Source: Spodoptera frugiperda (Eukaryota; Arthropoda; Insecta; Lepidoptera; Noctuidae). Taken from it: a stretch of DNA of 64,000 nucleotides. Positions 32,401-41,894 of this stretch are shown here, one piece after another (position 1 is the first letter of the stretch; each line of letters opens with the position of its first letter). The translations under genes were made by a program, and so were the position numbers. Under the pieces are notes generated by a model. The model saw only the letters and a list, made by a program, of their open reading frames with translations. It did no database searches and was not told the DNA's origin. The stretch is taken from NCBI RefSeq assembly GCF_023101765.2, contig NC_064228.1, positions 3,960,501-4,024,500 on the forward strand, given 5' to 3'.

Positions 32401-33147
32401 TATGTCGGTGCCAGTCGACTTTTTCAGACTGATCTCAAACACCACGCCGCTGTGGTCGGAACTCGTGAGGTTCTCCCGCACGTGCCATCCGTTGACTAGG
32501 TTCAGCAGGTCAGTGGAGCAGGCCGTTACGTCCACGTGGCTGCTGTACCTGACTCCTCCCCTGATGGTATCGAAGGTCGGGCAGTCACCCCGGTTGAGGA
32601 TCTGCAAATCCAACTCGTCCAAGGTACTACTCCACTGCTCACCTCTCTTGTCTTCATTGGGGCTACCCCACCAGGTACTCTTGGCATTGGCATCTCCACC
32701 CACGATGACGTTTCTGAAGCTGGCATATTGTGTTACGCATTTTATATGCGCCAGGTATGGCTCCAAAGGCAGGTCGGGCTCGAAGTAGTATGAGACCAGC
32801 GTGATCCTCCAGGCTCTCGTATGAATTCCCACCACCACAATGTTGTGTGTGGTGAGTTGCGGGTACTGCACTACGTCCAGTGTCTGGTCAAAAACGATGA
32901 TTGCGGCCTTGACGGTCCCTTCTTCAGTTTGAGATGCCTGGTAGACCCTTACGCCCTGGTAACATTTTACCCTTTTAGTCCCGCCGATGTAGGGTTCCTG
33001 CAGTAAAGCGACGGCAGCGTTTTCTTTGCTGGCTTCAAGGAGGAGTTCGTGAGTTGCCAGTTGGCTTCGCTGGAGATTAGCCTGTATTATTTTATATCGG
33101 TGAGTGTTCTCCGAGGAGCCCTTAGCAATAGGCCGTGGAAGCCCTAG
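29438..33147 (-). CDS. TRAS-like ORF2: endonuclease, reverse transcriptase, RNase H (frameshifted)
   Basis: The frame is open from a TAG at 33148-33150. Near the start it encodes an APE-type endonuclease (IIQANLQRSQ, LLQEPYIGG, VIVGGDANAK, SSDHSG). Reverse transcriptase follows (YRPIGLLPVLGKVFE, SLDIEGAFDSAWW, GCVQGSIGGPILWN, catalytic FADD at 31036-31047). A one-base shift in a run of four G on plus (30502-30505) ends this frame at 30433. The neighbouring frame carries on the protein (LDLRVREAALLYEAK) into RNase H (FTDGSKIEGK, YQAELLAL, FSDSMAAL, HAGLEGNERADYLAK) and stops at 29438. No ATG precedes the endonuclease motifs; the frame overlaps the end of ORF1 by 26 nt, so reinitiation may be used. 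In the family the protein nicks the telomeric repeat and primes cDNA there. Confidence 0.88.
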
Positions 33148-34627
33148 CTAACGCGTCCCATTTGCGGCGGATAGGGCAATCAGCGCTGAAGGCGTTGTGG
33201 GTGCAGGAGCCTGCTTTTGCCCTTATGCAATTGATGCAGGAAGGCCCCTCGCCAAGCTGTTTATCCGGGCATTCCGCGCTGTGGTGCAGCCCACCACAAT
33301 GGCTACAGAGGTCTGCTGGTTCTTTGCAAAACCTCTTGCTATGTCCGTAGCTCAGGCAGCGGGTACACTGCACCAAAGGGGATTGGTCTTCGACCCGTAC
33401 TATTTGCAGGTCGACTCGGAGCCTTCCAGCCTCCATTGCCCTTCTCCAGACAGTCGGTGTGACGCTGAGTACAACGTGTCCGGTGTGTGGATTTCGTGCC
33501 TTTCTTCGGTATTTTACGGACATCCTTGCTTCCTCGTCCTTGAGGTCACGGAAGATCTCCCGGTTTTGGTTTCGGAGGGCCAAGAGAATCTCCGCGTCAC
33601 TATGAACCTGGAGGACATCTCTCATAAGTATGAGCGGATCCTTGTTGGACACTTCCTCGACAACGAGATTGGCGCCCACAGTCTGCAGTTTTTCCCTCAG
33701 CCTTGACCTCTCTTGCTTGCTGCTGCATCCCATAATAATTTTCCGGTCCCTAGCTTTCCTCACTCTCTCCACTTTTACCCAACCTTCTTTTGCATCGACC
33801 GCCTTTCTAACTTTCTCCATTATTTCTTCGCCTGTTTCTGTCTCTTCCGTGGACGAGACAACCACGGAATGCAACGTCGCGCGTTCCAGCAGGCGACTTC
33901 CTGTGTCGCGGTCGCGCGCCACCACACCCGCGTAGCTGTCCCGCTCTCGCGTGACCCGGTCGGCTTCGAGAGTATCCTTCAGTCTGGCCATTTCATCAGC
34001 GTTTTTACTAAGGTGTAATTTATGTTCTTCCAGACCGAGAGCCAGCTCGTGGCATTTTGCAGCCAATGCGTCGATAGCCGCGGTGTTAGTGGTCGACGCC
34101 GGTTCAGGTGCTTGATACGGTGCGGGCTGGGGCGCAGCTTCAGTCTGCTGCTTTAGTGCCTTTTCCGCATCGCAGACCAGTCCGTAAAGTTTGGTTACTG
34201 CCTGGCCAATGCCGTTTTTCAGGTCAGTCCTTATATTTCTAGAGTCAGAAAGGCAGCTTTTGGCTCTTTGTAGCCATAGCTTCGCGTCTTTGACGCGGTC
34301 ACAAGACTCCACAGTTGGATTATGTGGGCTTGAGTCTCGGGGGGTAGTCGGTTTTTTACCAACTATTTTAGTTTCCGATGGCGAAACCACCGTCCGAACC
34401 GGTCTGGGCAGAATCACCCGGCGCGGGGACGGCTTTCCAGAAGCTCCGTCTTTTCCCGTTTTAGGTTGAGAGGTGGGAAGCGGGTCACTACGTCCCGCCT
34501 CCCACTCCCCAACACTGCGCCTAACGTTTGTCGGGGCGGGGTCCACCCTTCCCGGACCAGACGGGGAACCATCTGTACTCTGGGACCTCGCCGTCTTGGC
34601 GGTTGGGGTCCTGACACTCACAAACAT
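33122..34627 (-). CDS. TRAS-like ORF1: gag-like protein with three zinc knuckles
   Basis: An intact 501-codon frame from ATG at 34625-34627 to TAA at 33122. The N-terminal third is Pro/Ser/Arg-rich. The middle is charged and probably partly coiled (LAAKCHELALGLEEHKLHL and following). The C-terminus carries three CCHC knuckles at about residues 421-434 (CX2CX4HX4C), 441-453 (CX2CX3HX4C) and 464-484 (CX2CX9HX6C), the spacing seen in R1-clade gag proteins. Family members bind element RNA and, in TRAS/SART, help direct the RNP to telomeres in the nucleus. It overlaps the open ORF2 frame at its 3' end. Confidence 0.9.
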   Translation of the reverse strand: MFVSVRTPTAKTARSQSTDGSPSGPGRVDPAPTNVRRSVGEWEAGRSDPLPTSQPKTGKDGASGKPSPRRVILPRPVRTVVSPSETKIVGKKPTTPRDSSPHNPTVESCDRVKDAKLWLQRAKSCLSDSRNIRTDLKNGIGQAVTKLYGLVCDAEKALKQQTEAAPQPAPYQAPEPASTTNTAAIDALAAKCHELALGLEEHKLHLSKNADEMARLKDTLEADRVTRERDSYAGVVARDRDTGSRLLERATLHSVVVSSTEETETGEEIMEKVRKAVDAKEGWVKVERVRKARDRKIIMGCSSKQERSRLREKLQTVGANLVVEEVSNKDPLILMRDVLQVHSDAEILLALRNQNREIFRDLKDEEARMSVKYRRKARNPHTGHVVLSVTPTVWRRAMEAGRLRVDLQIVRVEDQSPLVQCTRCLSYGHSKRFCKEPADLCSHCGGLHHSAECPDKQLGEGPSCINCIRAKAGSCTHNAFSADCPIRRKWDALARASTAYC

Positions 34628-34745
34628 ACTGGCTCAGGGGCTTCGTCGTCGCAATAAGATAAAAATGCAATCCCTGTAGAGGGGGGATTGTATTGTCAAA
34701 AACAAAAGGTCAATAAATTAAGAAGATAAAAATAAAATTAAAACG

Positions 34746-35456
34746 TTTAGGTTAGGTTTAGGTTAGGTTTAGGTTAGGTTTAGGTTAGGTTTAGGTTAGG
34801 TTTAGGTTAGGTTTAGGTTAGGTTTAGGTTAGGTTTAGGTTAGGTTTAGGTTAGGTTTAGGTTAGGTTTAGGTTAGGTTTAGGTTAGGTTTAGGTTAGGT
34901 TTAGGTTAGGTTTAGGTTAGGTTTAGGTTAGGTTTAGGTTAGGTTTAGGTTAGGTTTAGGTTAGGTTTAGGTTAGGTTTAGGTTAGGTTTAGGTTAGGTT
35001 TAGGTTAGGTTTAGGTTAGGTTTAGGTTAGGTTTAGGTTAGGTTTAGGTTAGGTTTAGGTTAGGTTTAGGTTAGGTTTAGGTTAGGTTTAGGTTAGGTTT
35101 AGGTTAGGTTTAGGTTAGGTTTAGGTTAGGTTTAGGTTAGGTTTAGGTTAGGTTTAGGTTAGGTTTAGGTTAGGTTTAGGTTAGGTTTAGGTTAGGTTTA
35201 GGTTAGGTTTAGGTTAGGTTTAGGTTAGGTTTAGGTTAGGTTTAGGTTAGGTTTAGGTTAGGTTTAGGTTAGGTTTAGGTTAGGTTTAGGTTAGGTTTAG
35301 GTTAGGTTTAGGTTAGGTTTAGGTTAGGTTTAGGTTAGGTTTAGGTTAGGTTTAGGTTAGGTTTAGGTTAGGTTTAGGTTAGGTTTAGGTTAGGTTTAGG
35401 TTAGGTTTAGGTTAGGTTTAGGTTAGGTTTAGGTTAGGTTTAGGTTAGGTTAGGTT
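34746..35456 (+). repeat. Telomere-like satellite, right part of left array
   Basis: About 63 copies of the same 11-bp TTAGGTTTAGG unit in the same orientation as 28487-29105. It ends in four plain TTAGG units at about 35437-35456, just before the 21-bp minisatellite. Confidence 0.95.
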
Positions 35457-35692
35457 AGAGTCGCTCGATAGTTCTCGAGAAACGCACGATAGTTTTCGAG
35501 GAACGCTCGATTGTTTTCGAGGAACGCTCGATTGTTTTCGAGGAAGACTCGATTGCTTTCGAGAACCGGTCGATTGTTTTCGAGGAAGTCTCTATTGTTT
35601 TCGAGTAACGCTCGATTGTTTTCGAGGATGTCTCGATTGCTTTCGAGAACCGCTCGATTGCTTTCGAGAACCGCTCGATTGTTTTCGGGTAA
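35457..35692. repeat. 21-bp minisatellite, eleven units, at the array junction
   Basis: Units of the form CGCTCGATTGTTTTCGAGGAA, aligning without indels from 35461 to 35691. One plus frame stays open through it (7-aa period LFSRNAR), but it has no gene context and is probably noncoding. Confidence 0.9.
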
Positions 35693-36122
35693 CCTAAACC
35701 TAACCTAACCTAACCTAACCCAAACCTAACCCAAACCTAACCCAAACCTAACCCAAACCTAACCCAAACCTAACCCAAACCTAACCCAAACCTAACCCAA
35801 ACCTAACCCAAACCTAACCCAAACCTAACCCAAATCTAACCCAAACCTAACCCAAACCTAACCCAAACCTAACCCAAACCTAACCCAAACCTAACCCAAA
35901 CCTAACCCAAACCTAACCCAAACCTAACCCAAACCTAACCCAAACCTAACCCAAACCTAATTCAAACCTAACCCAAACCTAACCCAAACCTAACCCAAAC
36001 CTAACCCAAACCTAACCCAAACCTAACCCAATCCTAACCCAAACCTAACCCAAACCTAACCTAACCCAAACCTAACCTAACCCAAACCTAACCCAAACCT
36101 AACCCAAACCTAACCCAAACCT
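35693..36122 (-). repeat. Telomere-like satellite, inverted right array (TTTGGGTTAGG)n
   Basis: On plus it reads CCTAACCCAAA repeated about 38 times, starting with plain CCTAA units (about 35697-35715). The G-rich strand is minus, opposite to the left array, so the two arrays face each other. The predominant variant here, TTTGGG, appears only at the outermost edge of the left array. Confidence 0.95.
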
Positions 36123-36290
36123 AGCCCTGGGAGAAAAAAAAACCACTATGTATCGTCCTCTCGTCGGGGGATGGGAGGGATATGTGGGACTCTAAAAAAC
36201 CCAGGATCACACCTGCCTCACCATTGAAGGGGTCTGGGAGACCGGCTGAACCTTTACTACCATCACCTAATTGGCTTAAAACATGGTGAA
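36123..36290. repeat. Repeat-like flank of the right array
   Basis: GGGAGAAAAAAAAACC, ATGGGAGGGATATGTGGGAC, CTCTAAAAAACCCAGG and GGTCTGGGAGACCGGC. The reverse complement GGGTTTTTTAGAGTCCCAC loosely recalls the R1/TRAS-type 3' end, so this may be another telomere-associated LINE remnant. Not proven. Confidence 0.4.
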
Positions 36291-36598
36291 GTAAAAAGCG
36301 TCATTATTTCTATATATCGATATTAAATGTCTTCGATATGAGTCACATTTTTAATTAAATTCATGAGTAAATCCGTGACAATCTCCGTGTTATATTATTT
36401 TATATACAAGGGCATTGTTTAAGTATAATTCCAACTTATTTACGTACAATATTAGATACGGTTGTAGCATTCTAATATGTCTTTATGACTGTTATTCTGT
36501 AAAGACGTCGATTGAAAAAGTATCATTTTCTTATTTAACTAGTACAACTAATTTTACATACAAATAAAAGAAATCACATCGTCACGCATTTTAATTTC
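36291..36598. other. AT-rich intergenic DNA
   Basis: Nothing recognised. Confidence 0.4.
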
Positions 36599-36680
36599 GT
36601 GGGCCATGCTTCGGCATGACTTGACCGGAGTGGTGTCACGGTGTCTCAGGAGACCGGCGCGCGAAGTGAAACAAGACTTA
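36599..36680 (+). repeat. Family B repeat, 5' fragment
   Basis: GCCATGCTTCGGCATGACTT and GACCGGAGTGGTGTCACGG match the start of the copy at 61653. Confidence 0.6.
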
Positions 36681-36936
36681 CGATGCGTCGTGTTTCTTTT
36701 TGTATGTGAGTGAGACCAAAGAGCGATGCGTGATGCTGATTTATCCATATACTATCAGGTAATCTGCCTGTTCGTTAACCATGTAGCTCATAAATACGTA
36801 TGTTCTACTTTATCTTTATTTGTTAGTCTGAAGAAAGTCGTTGCTGAGAGCCGCTGGAAGACGATAGAAACCAACGGATGTCATTGAGGGAGACCCAAAT
36901 TAAGCAGTGGTCATCTTGTGGCTTATATTTATTTTA

Positions 36937-37217
36937 TGGTATAAGCCGGTAAACGAGTCTTATGGACCTGATGGTAAGCAATCGCCGTCACCATTGGACG
37001 CCCGAAATGACAAAGGCGTTACAGTTAACGCACTGGCATTGCCGGCCTTTTGGGGGTTAGAAATTTGAGGATTGTTGGAGAATCGGGGATTGGGAAGGGG
37101 CGTAATTAGGCTCCTGTAACCTCACTCACACAGCGCAAGCGTTGTTTCACGTCGGTGTTTCTGTGAGGCCATGGTATCACTCCGGTCGAGGCGGCCCATG
37201 GCTCTCCCACACTTATA
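36937..37217 (-). repeat. Family B repeat, long copy
   Basis: Collinear with 1118-1418: GTAAACGAGTC, CTGATGGTAAGCAATCGCCG, GAATCGGGGATTGGGAAGG, CTCACTCACACAGCGC, GGCTCTCCCACACTT. Confidence 0.7.
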
Positions 37218-37386
37218 TGATAAGTAATAACAACTCCACCTCTCCTAATGCTAGCAAAAAACAATATTTATCACCCGTATTTCTCTAAGTAATCATATTC
37301 AACCATACAAAATCAATAAATAAGACCGTCAATCAAAATTGATTCGTCGCCCCTGGATATTAGGTCCTTAATTGAATTGTAGCTGG

Positions 37387-37396
37387 TATATAAAAG
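37387..37396 (+). promoter_or_regulatory. TATA box of orphan gene 4
   Basis: TATATAAAAG lies 57 bp upstream of the ATG at 37444, leaving room for a start site about 30 bp downstream. Confidence 0.65.
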
Positions 37397-37443
37397 AGCT
37401 TGGTGTAATGGTATTGGTGACTGTAAGACGAGCCCTCAGCACG

Positions 37444-38382
37444 ATGAAGTGGCTCGCGTTACTGTTCCTGATGCTGGGCGTGATGTCAGCCATGGTGAGT
37501 GTTTTTTTTATAATATCTGCCTTAAAAAATATATTTTTTTGATTGACTCTATCCACTACACTATCCGACAATATCGTCTATTGACTCTTTAGGTCTTATT
37601 CCAACTCTCCTAGTCTACTGAGGTCCTGTTCCTAATCTTAAAGACCGATGGCCAATTTTTCCAATTATAAATTAAAAGTGACTTAGCATAATGTAGCACC
37701 TAAACTAACTGCTTTCTTTTGAGAGCGAAAAATCTTTCAATGACTTCTCCCGCTTTAGATGTGGCGAGATGGAGTGGCTCTTACTGACTAAAAACCACAC
37801 CGTTCCTACTCCTGCTCTCCGAGCAGGAGTCCCGGTTGGCCAAACTAACCAATTCCTTGTACAGTTACAAGTCATTTGTAAAAAAATTGTGGATCACACA
37901 AAGAGTTACTCCCTGGAAATCGAACCCGCGACACATTGTACAGCAGTCAGTCACCTAACCATCCCTAAAAACACATCCTTTTTTCACCATTTGTGTTATG
38001 AGTCCTATGTAATAGGGGGTGAGCCTATTGCCATATACTGGGCACAATTCCAGACTACGTGCTACTGCTGATTTTTTTCTAAAAACCGATAAAAGCCCAG
38101 CAATACTTTGCCCGACCCGGGAATCGAACCCAAGACCCCTTGCCCGGCAATCGCATTTGTGACCACTCGACCAACGAGGTAGACTGACAAGTTTATTGTC
38201 ATAATATTAATCAATACTGACACGATTTTTATTTCTCTTTTTCCCAGGCTGACGATATAGACTCCAGGGATGGAGCGCCAGACTACACCAGTAGGTACGC
38301 TGAACTGGCGTCACCGTTACCATCTCATATCAACGTCCAGGACCTGCTCTCTTCTCTTGCAGCCGCCAGCCACCTACACTAA
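37444..38382 (+). CDS. Orphan secreted peptide gene 4, 61 aa
   Basis: Two exons: 37444-37494 and 38248-38382, joined in phase 0. Exon 1 (ATGAAGTGGCTC) encodes a 17-residue signal peptide, MKWLALLFLMLGVMSAM, ending at GTGAGT. Exon 2 follows TCTTTTTCCCAG and encodes 44 residues beginning ADDIDSRDGAPDYTSRY and ending AAASHLH-stop. The mature peptide is acidic at its N-terminus with no Cys and no dibasic site. A good TATA box lies upstream, and an ATTAAA signal lies near 38744. This is the shortest and best-delimited gene of the cluster. I do not recognise the peptide; a small secreted or neuropeptide-like product is possible but unproven. Confidence 0.75.
37714..37836 (-). mobile_element. SINE-like family A, 5'-truncated, in gene 4 intron
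   Basis: From GAGAGCGAAAAATC through TCTTACTGACTAAAAACCAC to CTCCGAGCAGGAGTCCCGG; the hairpin is damaged by a deletion. Confidence 0.75.
37868..37975 (-). repeat. Family D SINE, partial
   Basis: GTGGATCACACAAAGAGTTA, TCGAACCCGCGAC, and the head in reverse (CAGCAGTCAGTCACCTAACC). Confidence 0.6.
37979..38184 (-). mobile_element. tRNA-derived SINE family C
   Basis: Near-complete reversed copy: CACCATTTGTGTTATGAGTC, TGGGCACAATTCCAGACTAC, AGCAATACTTTGCCCGACCC, then the tRNA-like head GGGAATCGAACCCAAGACCC, GACCACTCGACCAACGAGG. It sits in the gene 4 intron, 60 bp before exon 2. Confidence 0.8.
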
Positions 38383-39649
38383 CCAACCCAGACCCTCAAT
38401 TCTCCAAAAACATGACCCTGATACTAAAACTCAAATATCTATAATACTTTGTGCTATACAGATCACAGAATTTATTTTATGACACAAAAAATATGTATTT
38501 ATGACACAAAAAATAATTAATTTATGTTTTTTAAAATACGAATTTTTATTTCGTATTTCTTTTTATGAATCATAAATGTATTTTTAATTTGAAATTCTGT
38601 GATCATTTTTGTTTGATTGAAGTAAACCCCACTAGTGCTTTTAATTCGAGTTTTGTGTTTTATAATGCAATTTATTTTATTTATATAAATATGTGTATTA
38701 ATGATCAAAAGTGTGTAACGCTTCTGAATTTGTATTTATTTTTATATTAAAGTGTAAGTTTGCTCGTTTGATTTCTTTTATTTATCTCGTTGCCCAATAT
38801 AAAAGTCTTAGATATATTTTTAACCGACTTCAAAAAAGAGAGGTTCGTTATTTGTCCTGTATTTCTATGTATGTATGTTTGTGCGCAATTATCTCACATT
38901 TGGCTGAACCCATTTTGGTGCTGAATGATAATGTGTAGTATTTTCAAATTGAGAAGAAGGTTTTAGGGATACTTCCTACACTATATTACATGTTTTATTT
39001 ATGTTTTGTCCGGGGTTAGTTCGCGTTGTTTTAAACGTGTTGTCAGTTTTAAGTCAGTTGTTTTAAATGTAGCTTTTGAATTAATTTTTAACAGGCCTAG
39101 AGTATGTTTTGTGATTTCAGAATGAAGGGGGAAAATGTGACAATTAATAACAGAATAACATTTAAAACTATACTAAAACAGTTAGTGACGGGACACACTT
39201 TACGATATTTCTACGGAATATATCGAATGTAAGGAAAATCAATACATTATATGAAACTTATAGAGATCAACTAATTAGGAAATTACCTGTGTAGAAAGAC
39301 AATGATCCTATTGAACCTTTACTAGTCCTGTTGTTTGACAAAATCTACAAAATATCAAAATTTTACTACTCATCTCATATTTAAATAACTTCTTCAAGCA
39401 AATTTGGACATTCATGAAACACCGGCACAGTCCGATATGTGGAACGACAACAAAGCGGACGAATTATGAATTTTAAAAATAAACATTTTATTATATGACA
39501 TATTTTTTGACGTACTGAGTCCTTTGAAGAAGCTAGTCTTTCTCGTTTCACCATTATGGTATCTTGATAAAAATAGAATTTATTTACCTTATTCTCTTAG
39601 TTGAGTTAATTTATTAAGCCAATTGATGGAAATTATAACACAGTTAAGT
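38383..39649. other. Gene 4 3' UTR and intergenic DNA
   Basis: AT-rich. Contains a moth-type repeat fragment near 38820 (TTTAACCGACTTCAAAAAAG) and no further gene seen. Confidence 0.45.
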
Positions 39650-39735
39650 CTTTGACTGCCAATAGAAAACTTTTGAAGGCAAATCCTCCGCTAACGTCGG
39701 TCACCGGTGACCACCACTCGTTCAATGTGTTAAAT
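39650..39735. repeat. Family I repeat with GTCACCGGTGAC palindrome
   Basis: AATCCTCCGCTAACGTCGGT, CACCGGTGACCACCACTCG, GTTCAATGTGTTAA, as at 26283. Confidence 0.65.
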
Positions 39736-39864
39736 AACAATAAAATACGAAATTACAATGATAGATTTGATACTAATACATTCCGAATTTTAAAAAAAGT
39801 ATCGATATCGATATCTCCATAGTGTGTCACATCACTAAAAATCGATTTATTAATAAAATAATGA

Positions 39865-41615
39865 TTATTTCTTAACAAAATCTAGATCTGGATCAAAATG
39901 TACGGCGGGTGAGTCGATGTATTTGCGTCTGGATGGAAATAGGCGCTCGTAGTTCAAATTCACGTCGTGTGGGTGTCCAAGGTTAACATTCCGGCGACTA
40001 TCGCGCCCTATTGGGATGTAGTCGTAAGGAACCTGCGAAATAAGTTATTATATTTTAGAAAAAGTAGGCAGAGTTACAGAAGTCTTAGTACCTAAACTTA
40101 ATCTAAACTAAACGAGAGCGTGTTTGGCGATTGACCGGCACGAATGAACTAACCAATCAGAGGGCCGAACACGCTCTCGTTTTGTTTTTGTTTAAGAAGT
40201 AAATACAAAGAGGAGATGTCATAACTACTGAATTTCCATATAACAAAATGCGTGGCACTTCACGGGGAGCGCGGACCTCTCTATTTTCCAACTTGCAGTC
40301 CCATACTACAAACACGTTACCAATTGTCCACATTTTAATGTGCCACTTTCTGAGCGCTTGTAACTTATCTACATCGTTTTACTTATCATAGGACAGGTCT
40401 CATTTATTTTGTCAAAGTACACAATCACATTATGGCATTTCCTTTTTGAACTTGCTTCATGGATATCACGGCCTCACTTATAAGATACTTACTTAAGTTA
40501 TAAGTAACATGTTAACAATGAAATATTGGCCAAAAAACATAGTACAAGTCTAACCTTCTCATTCGATTGGAAAGTAAAAAAAGAACTACAAAATATTGTT
40601 CTTTTATCAATTACTAAAACTGAAACTCTAATTGGACTATAAAAGTTAATTGGACGAGTGTGTACAAGGTTACAACACTATTACTTTCAGTTTTCATTTG
40701 TTCAGAAACGACTGAGGTCGTACAAGAAATCTTAGATAAAAAAATTGCCATTTGGCTTAGGATCGCGAATAAAGTACTGATAAAGGTTTTCCAAACAGCC
40801 ATGGAGGTGCGTTTTAAAAAAAGATTTTAATATCAATTATCATCATTACACCAGTACGAATTTGCTTAACGTTTAAAGTAATCAAAACGACAGTCAAGTG
40901 CGTTCGGCGTCATTGGCCGGCTCGAATAAACCTACCAATCAGAGCGCCGAACGCTCTCTCGTTTCGTTTACTTGAAGACGTCAAACCAACTCGTACTAAA
41001 CAAGCCTTTACATTTTACAGTTGGCAAACAAAAAACATCTACCGCTAAACATTGAATATAGGTCTCCCTTAAATTAGTCAATCCTATAATACAATGTAGA
41101 CTTTATTGTGAAATATTCTTACTTCTTCTAAGATTTAATTTGTTTTGTTAAGTTTCTAGCCCCGGAAATCTAGTTTATTAGCTAATATTAAAGCAAATAC
41201 TATTTGCTTTAAATAAGTAGGTAGGTGTTTTGCTCGCGTGGAATTCAAAAGTTTTATCAAGTCTTGACACTTGGCCGTCGGCAGAACACAAATACTTTAT
41301 GAAAATTATCTTAATAATCGACGGTTGAAAGGCTAGTTGATCTAAGCGATATCCAATGGCTTCTCCCGCCTTGAGTGACCCGGGAGGGGAGTGTAGTTTA
41401 TATACGTATTCGAAATCATCGAATTTTCTCCGTCGAATGATGTATATGACTGAATGTCGCAAAAAATGATTCTTAGATCAATTTGCCTCTTAACCGTCGT
41501 ATATACATATACTCGTGATTAAACATTAAATTAAATAAATATTCACCTGAGGCGCAGATTCCACAGTGCTTAACAAAAACACAAAGCAAGCTAAAAAGTA
41601 ATACAAAATATTCAT
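39865..41615 (-). CDS. Orphan secreted peptide gene 5, 78 aa
   Basis: Two exons, 41547-41615 and 39865-40032, phase 0. Exon 1 encodes MNILYYFLACFVFLLSTVES followed by APQ, a signal peptide, ending at GTGAAT. Exon 2 follows TTATTTCGCAG and encodes 55 residues: VPYDYIPIGRDSRRNVNLG, a middle rich in His/Asn/Asp, then RLFPSRRKYIDSPAVHFDP and DLDFVKK-stop. The RR and SRRK sites could allow prohormone-type cleavage, but no amidation Gly accompanies them. AATAAA lies about 15 nt past the stop (39846-39851). The function is unknown. The 1.5-kb intron carries two small foldback elements and a family A fragment. Confidence 0.75.
40106..40186. mobile_element. Small foldback element (MITE), copy 1
   Basis: AAACGAGAGCGTGTTTGGC (40110-40128) is inverted at 40164-40182 (GCCGAACACGCTCTCGTTT), with a 35-bp loop containing ACCAATCAGAG. 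Confidence 0.8.
40880..40975. mobile_element. Small foldback element (MITE), copy 2
   Basis: AAACGACAGTCAAGTGCG, CGTTCGGCG and the inverted CGCCGAACGCTCTCTCGTTT. The shared ACCAATCAGAG loop shows it belongs to the family of 40106-40186. Both copies are in the gene 5 intron. Confidence 0.75.
41351..41396 (-). mobile_element. SINE-like family A, tail fragment
   Basis: TCCAATGGCTTCTCCCGCCT and GGGAGGGGAGTGTAG only. Confidence 0.6.
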
Positions 41616-41894
41616 ATTGTAATGTGTTGCAGCGTATTGGCTTCGACGATATTGGCTCGTTTTTAATTAAAATAGCTGCGCAGGAGTTTATAGCGACGTT
41701 TCACATTTTTATTGCCTTCTCAGTTAGCCAATAGGTTTCTTTTATTTTCTTTTTTAATTCTTTTTTCTTGATTCAGGAAATGTCAATGATTTTTATGTTA
41801 GTTTCAGTATGAATGGTTGGATTTTCGTGACAAATTATATTGGTTTGGAGCAGAGCAGCTTGTGAGATTATAATAACGCTTCTAAAGATATGAT

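Larger units (their letters stand above)
29105..34745 (-). mobile_element. TRAS-like non-LTR retrotransposon in telomere-like repeats
   Basis: About 5.6 kb, sense on the minus strand: 5' UTR (34628-34745), ORF1 gag (34627-33122), ORF2 endonuclease-RT-RNase H (33147-29438), 3' UTR (29437-29128) and a poly(A) tail (T-run 29105-29127 on plus). Both ends abut the 11-bp telomere-like repeat. The sense strand runs with CCTAA and the tail joins a ..GGTT end of the TTAGG strand, which is the orientation known for TRAS elements (first nick in the TTAGG strand between T and A); SART elements lie the other way. The element is complete apart from one frameshift in ORF2. Confidence 0.9.

Noticed and set aside
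35511..35708. 65-aa ORF with 7-residue repeats (LFSRNAR)
   Set aside because: It is the translation of the 21-bp minisatellite; no start context, splice sites or flanking gene.
28487..36122. CRISPR array or centromeric satellite
   Set aside because: Units are 11 bp with no spacers and are telomere-derived; the context is eukaryotic.
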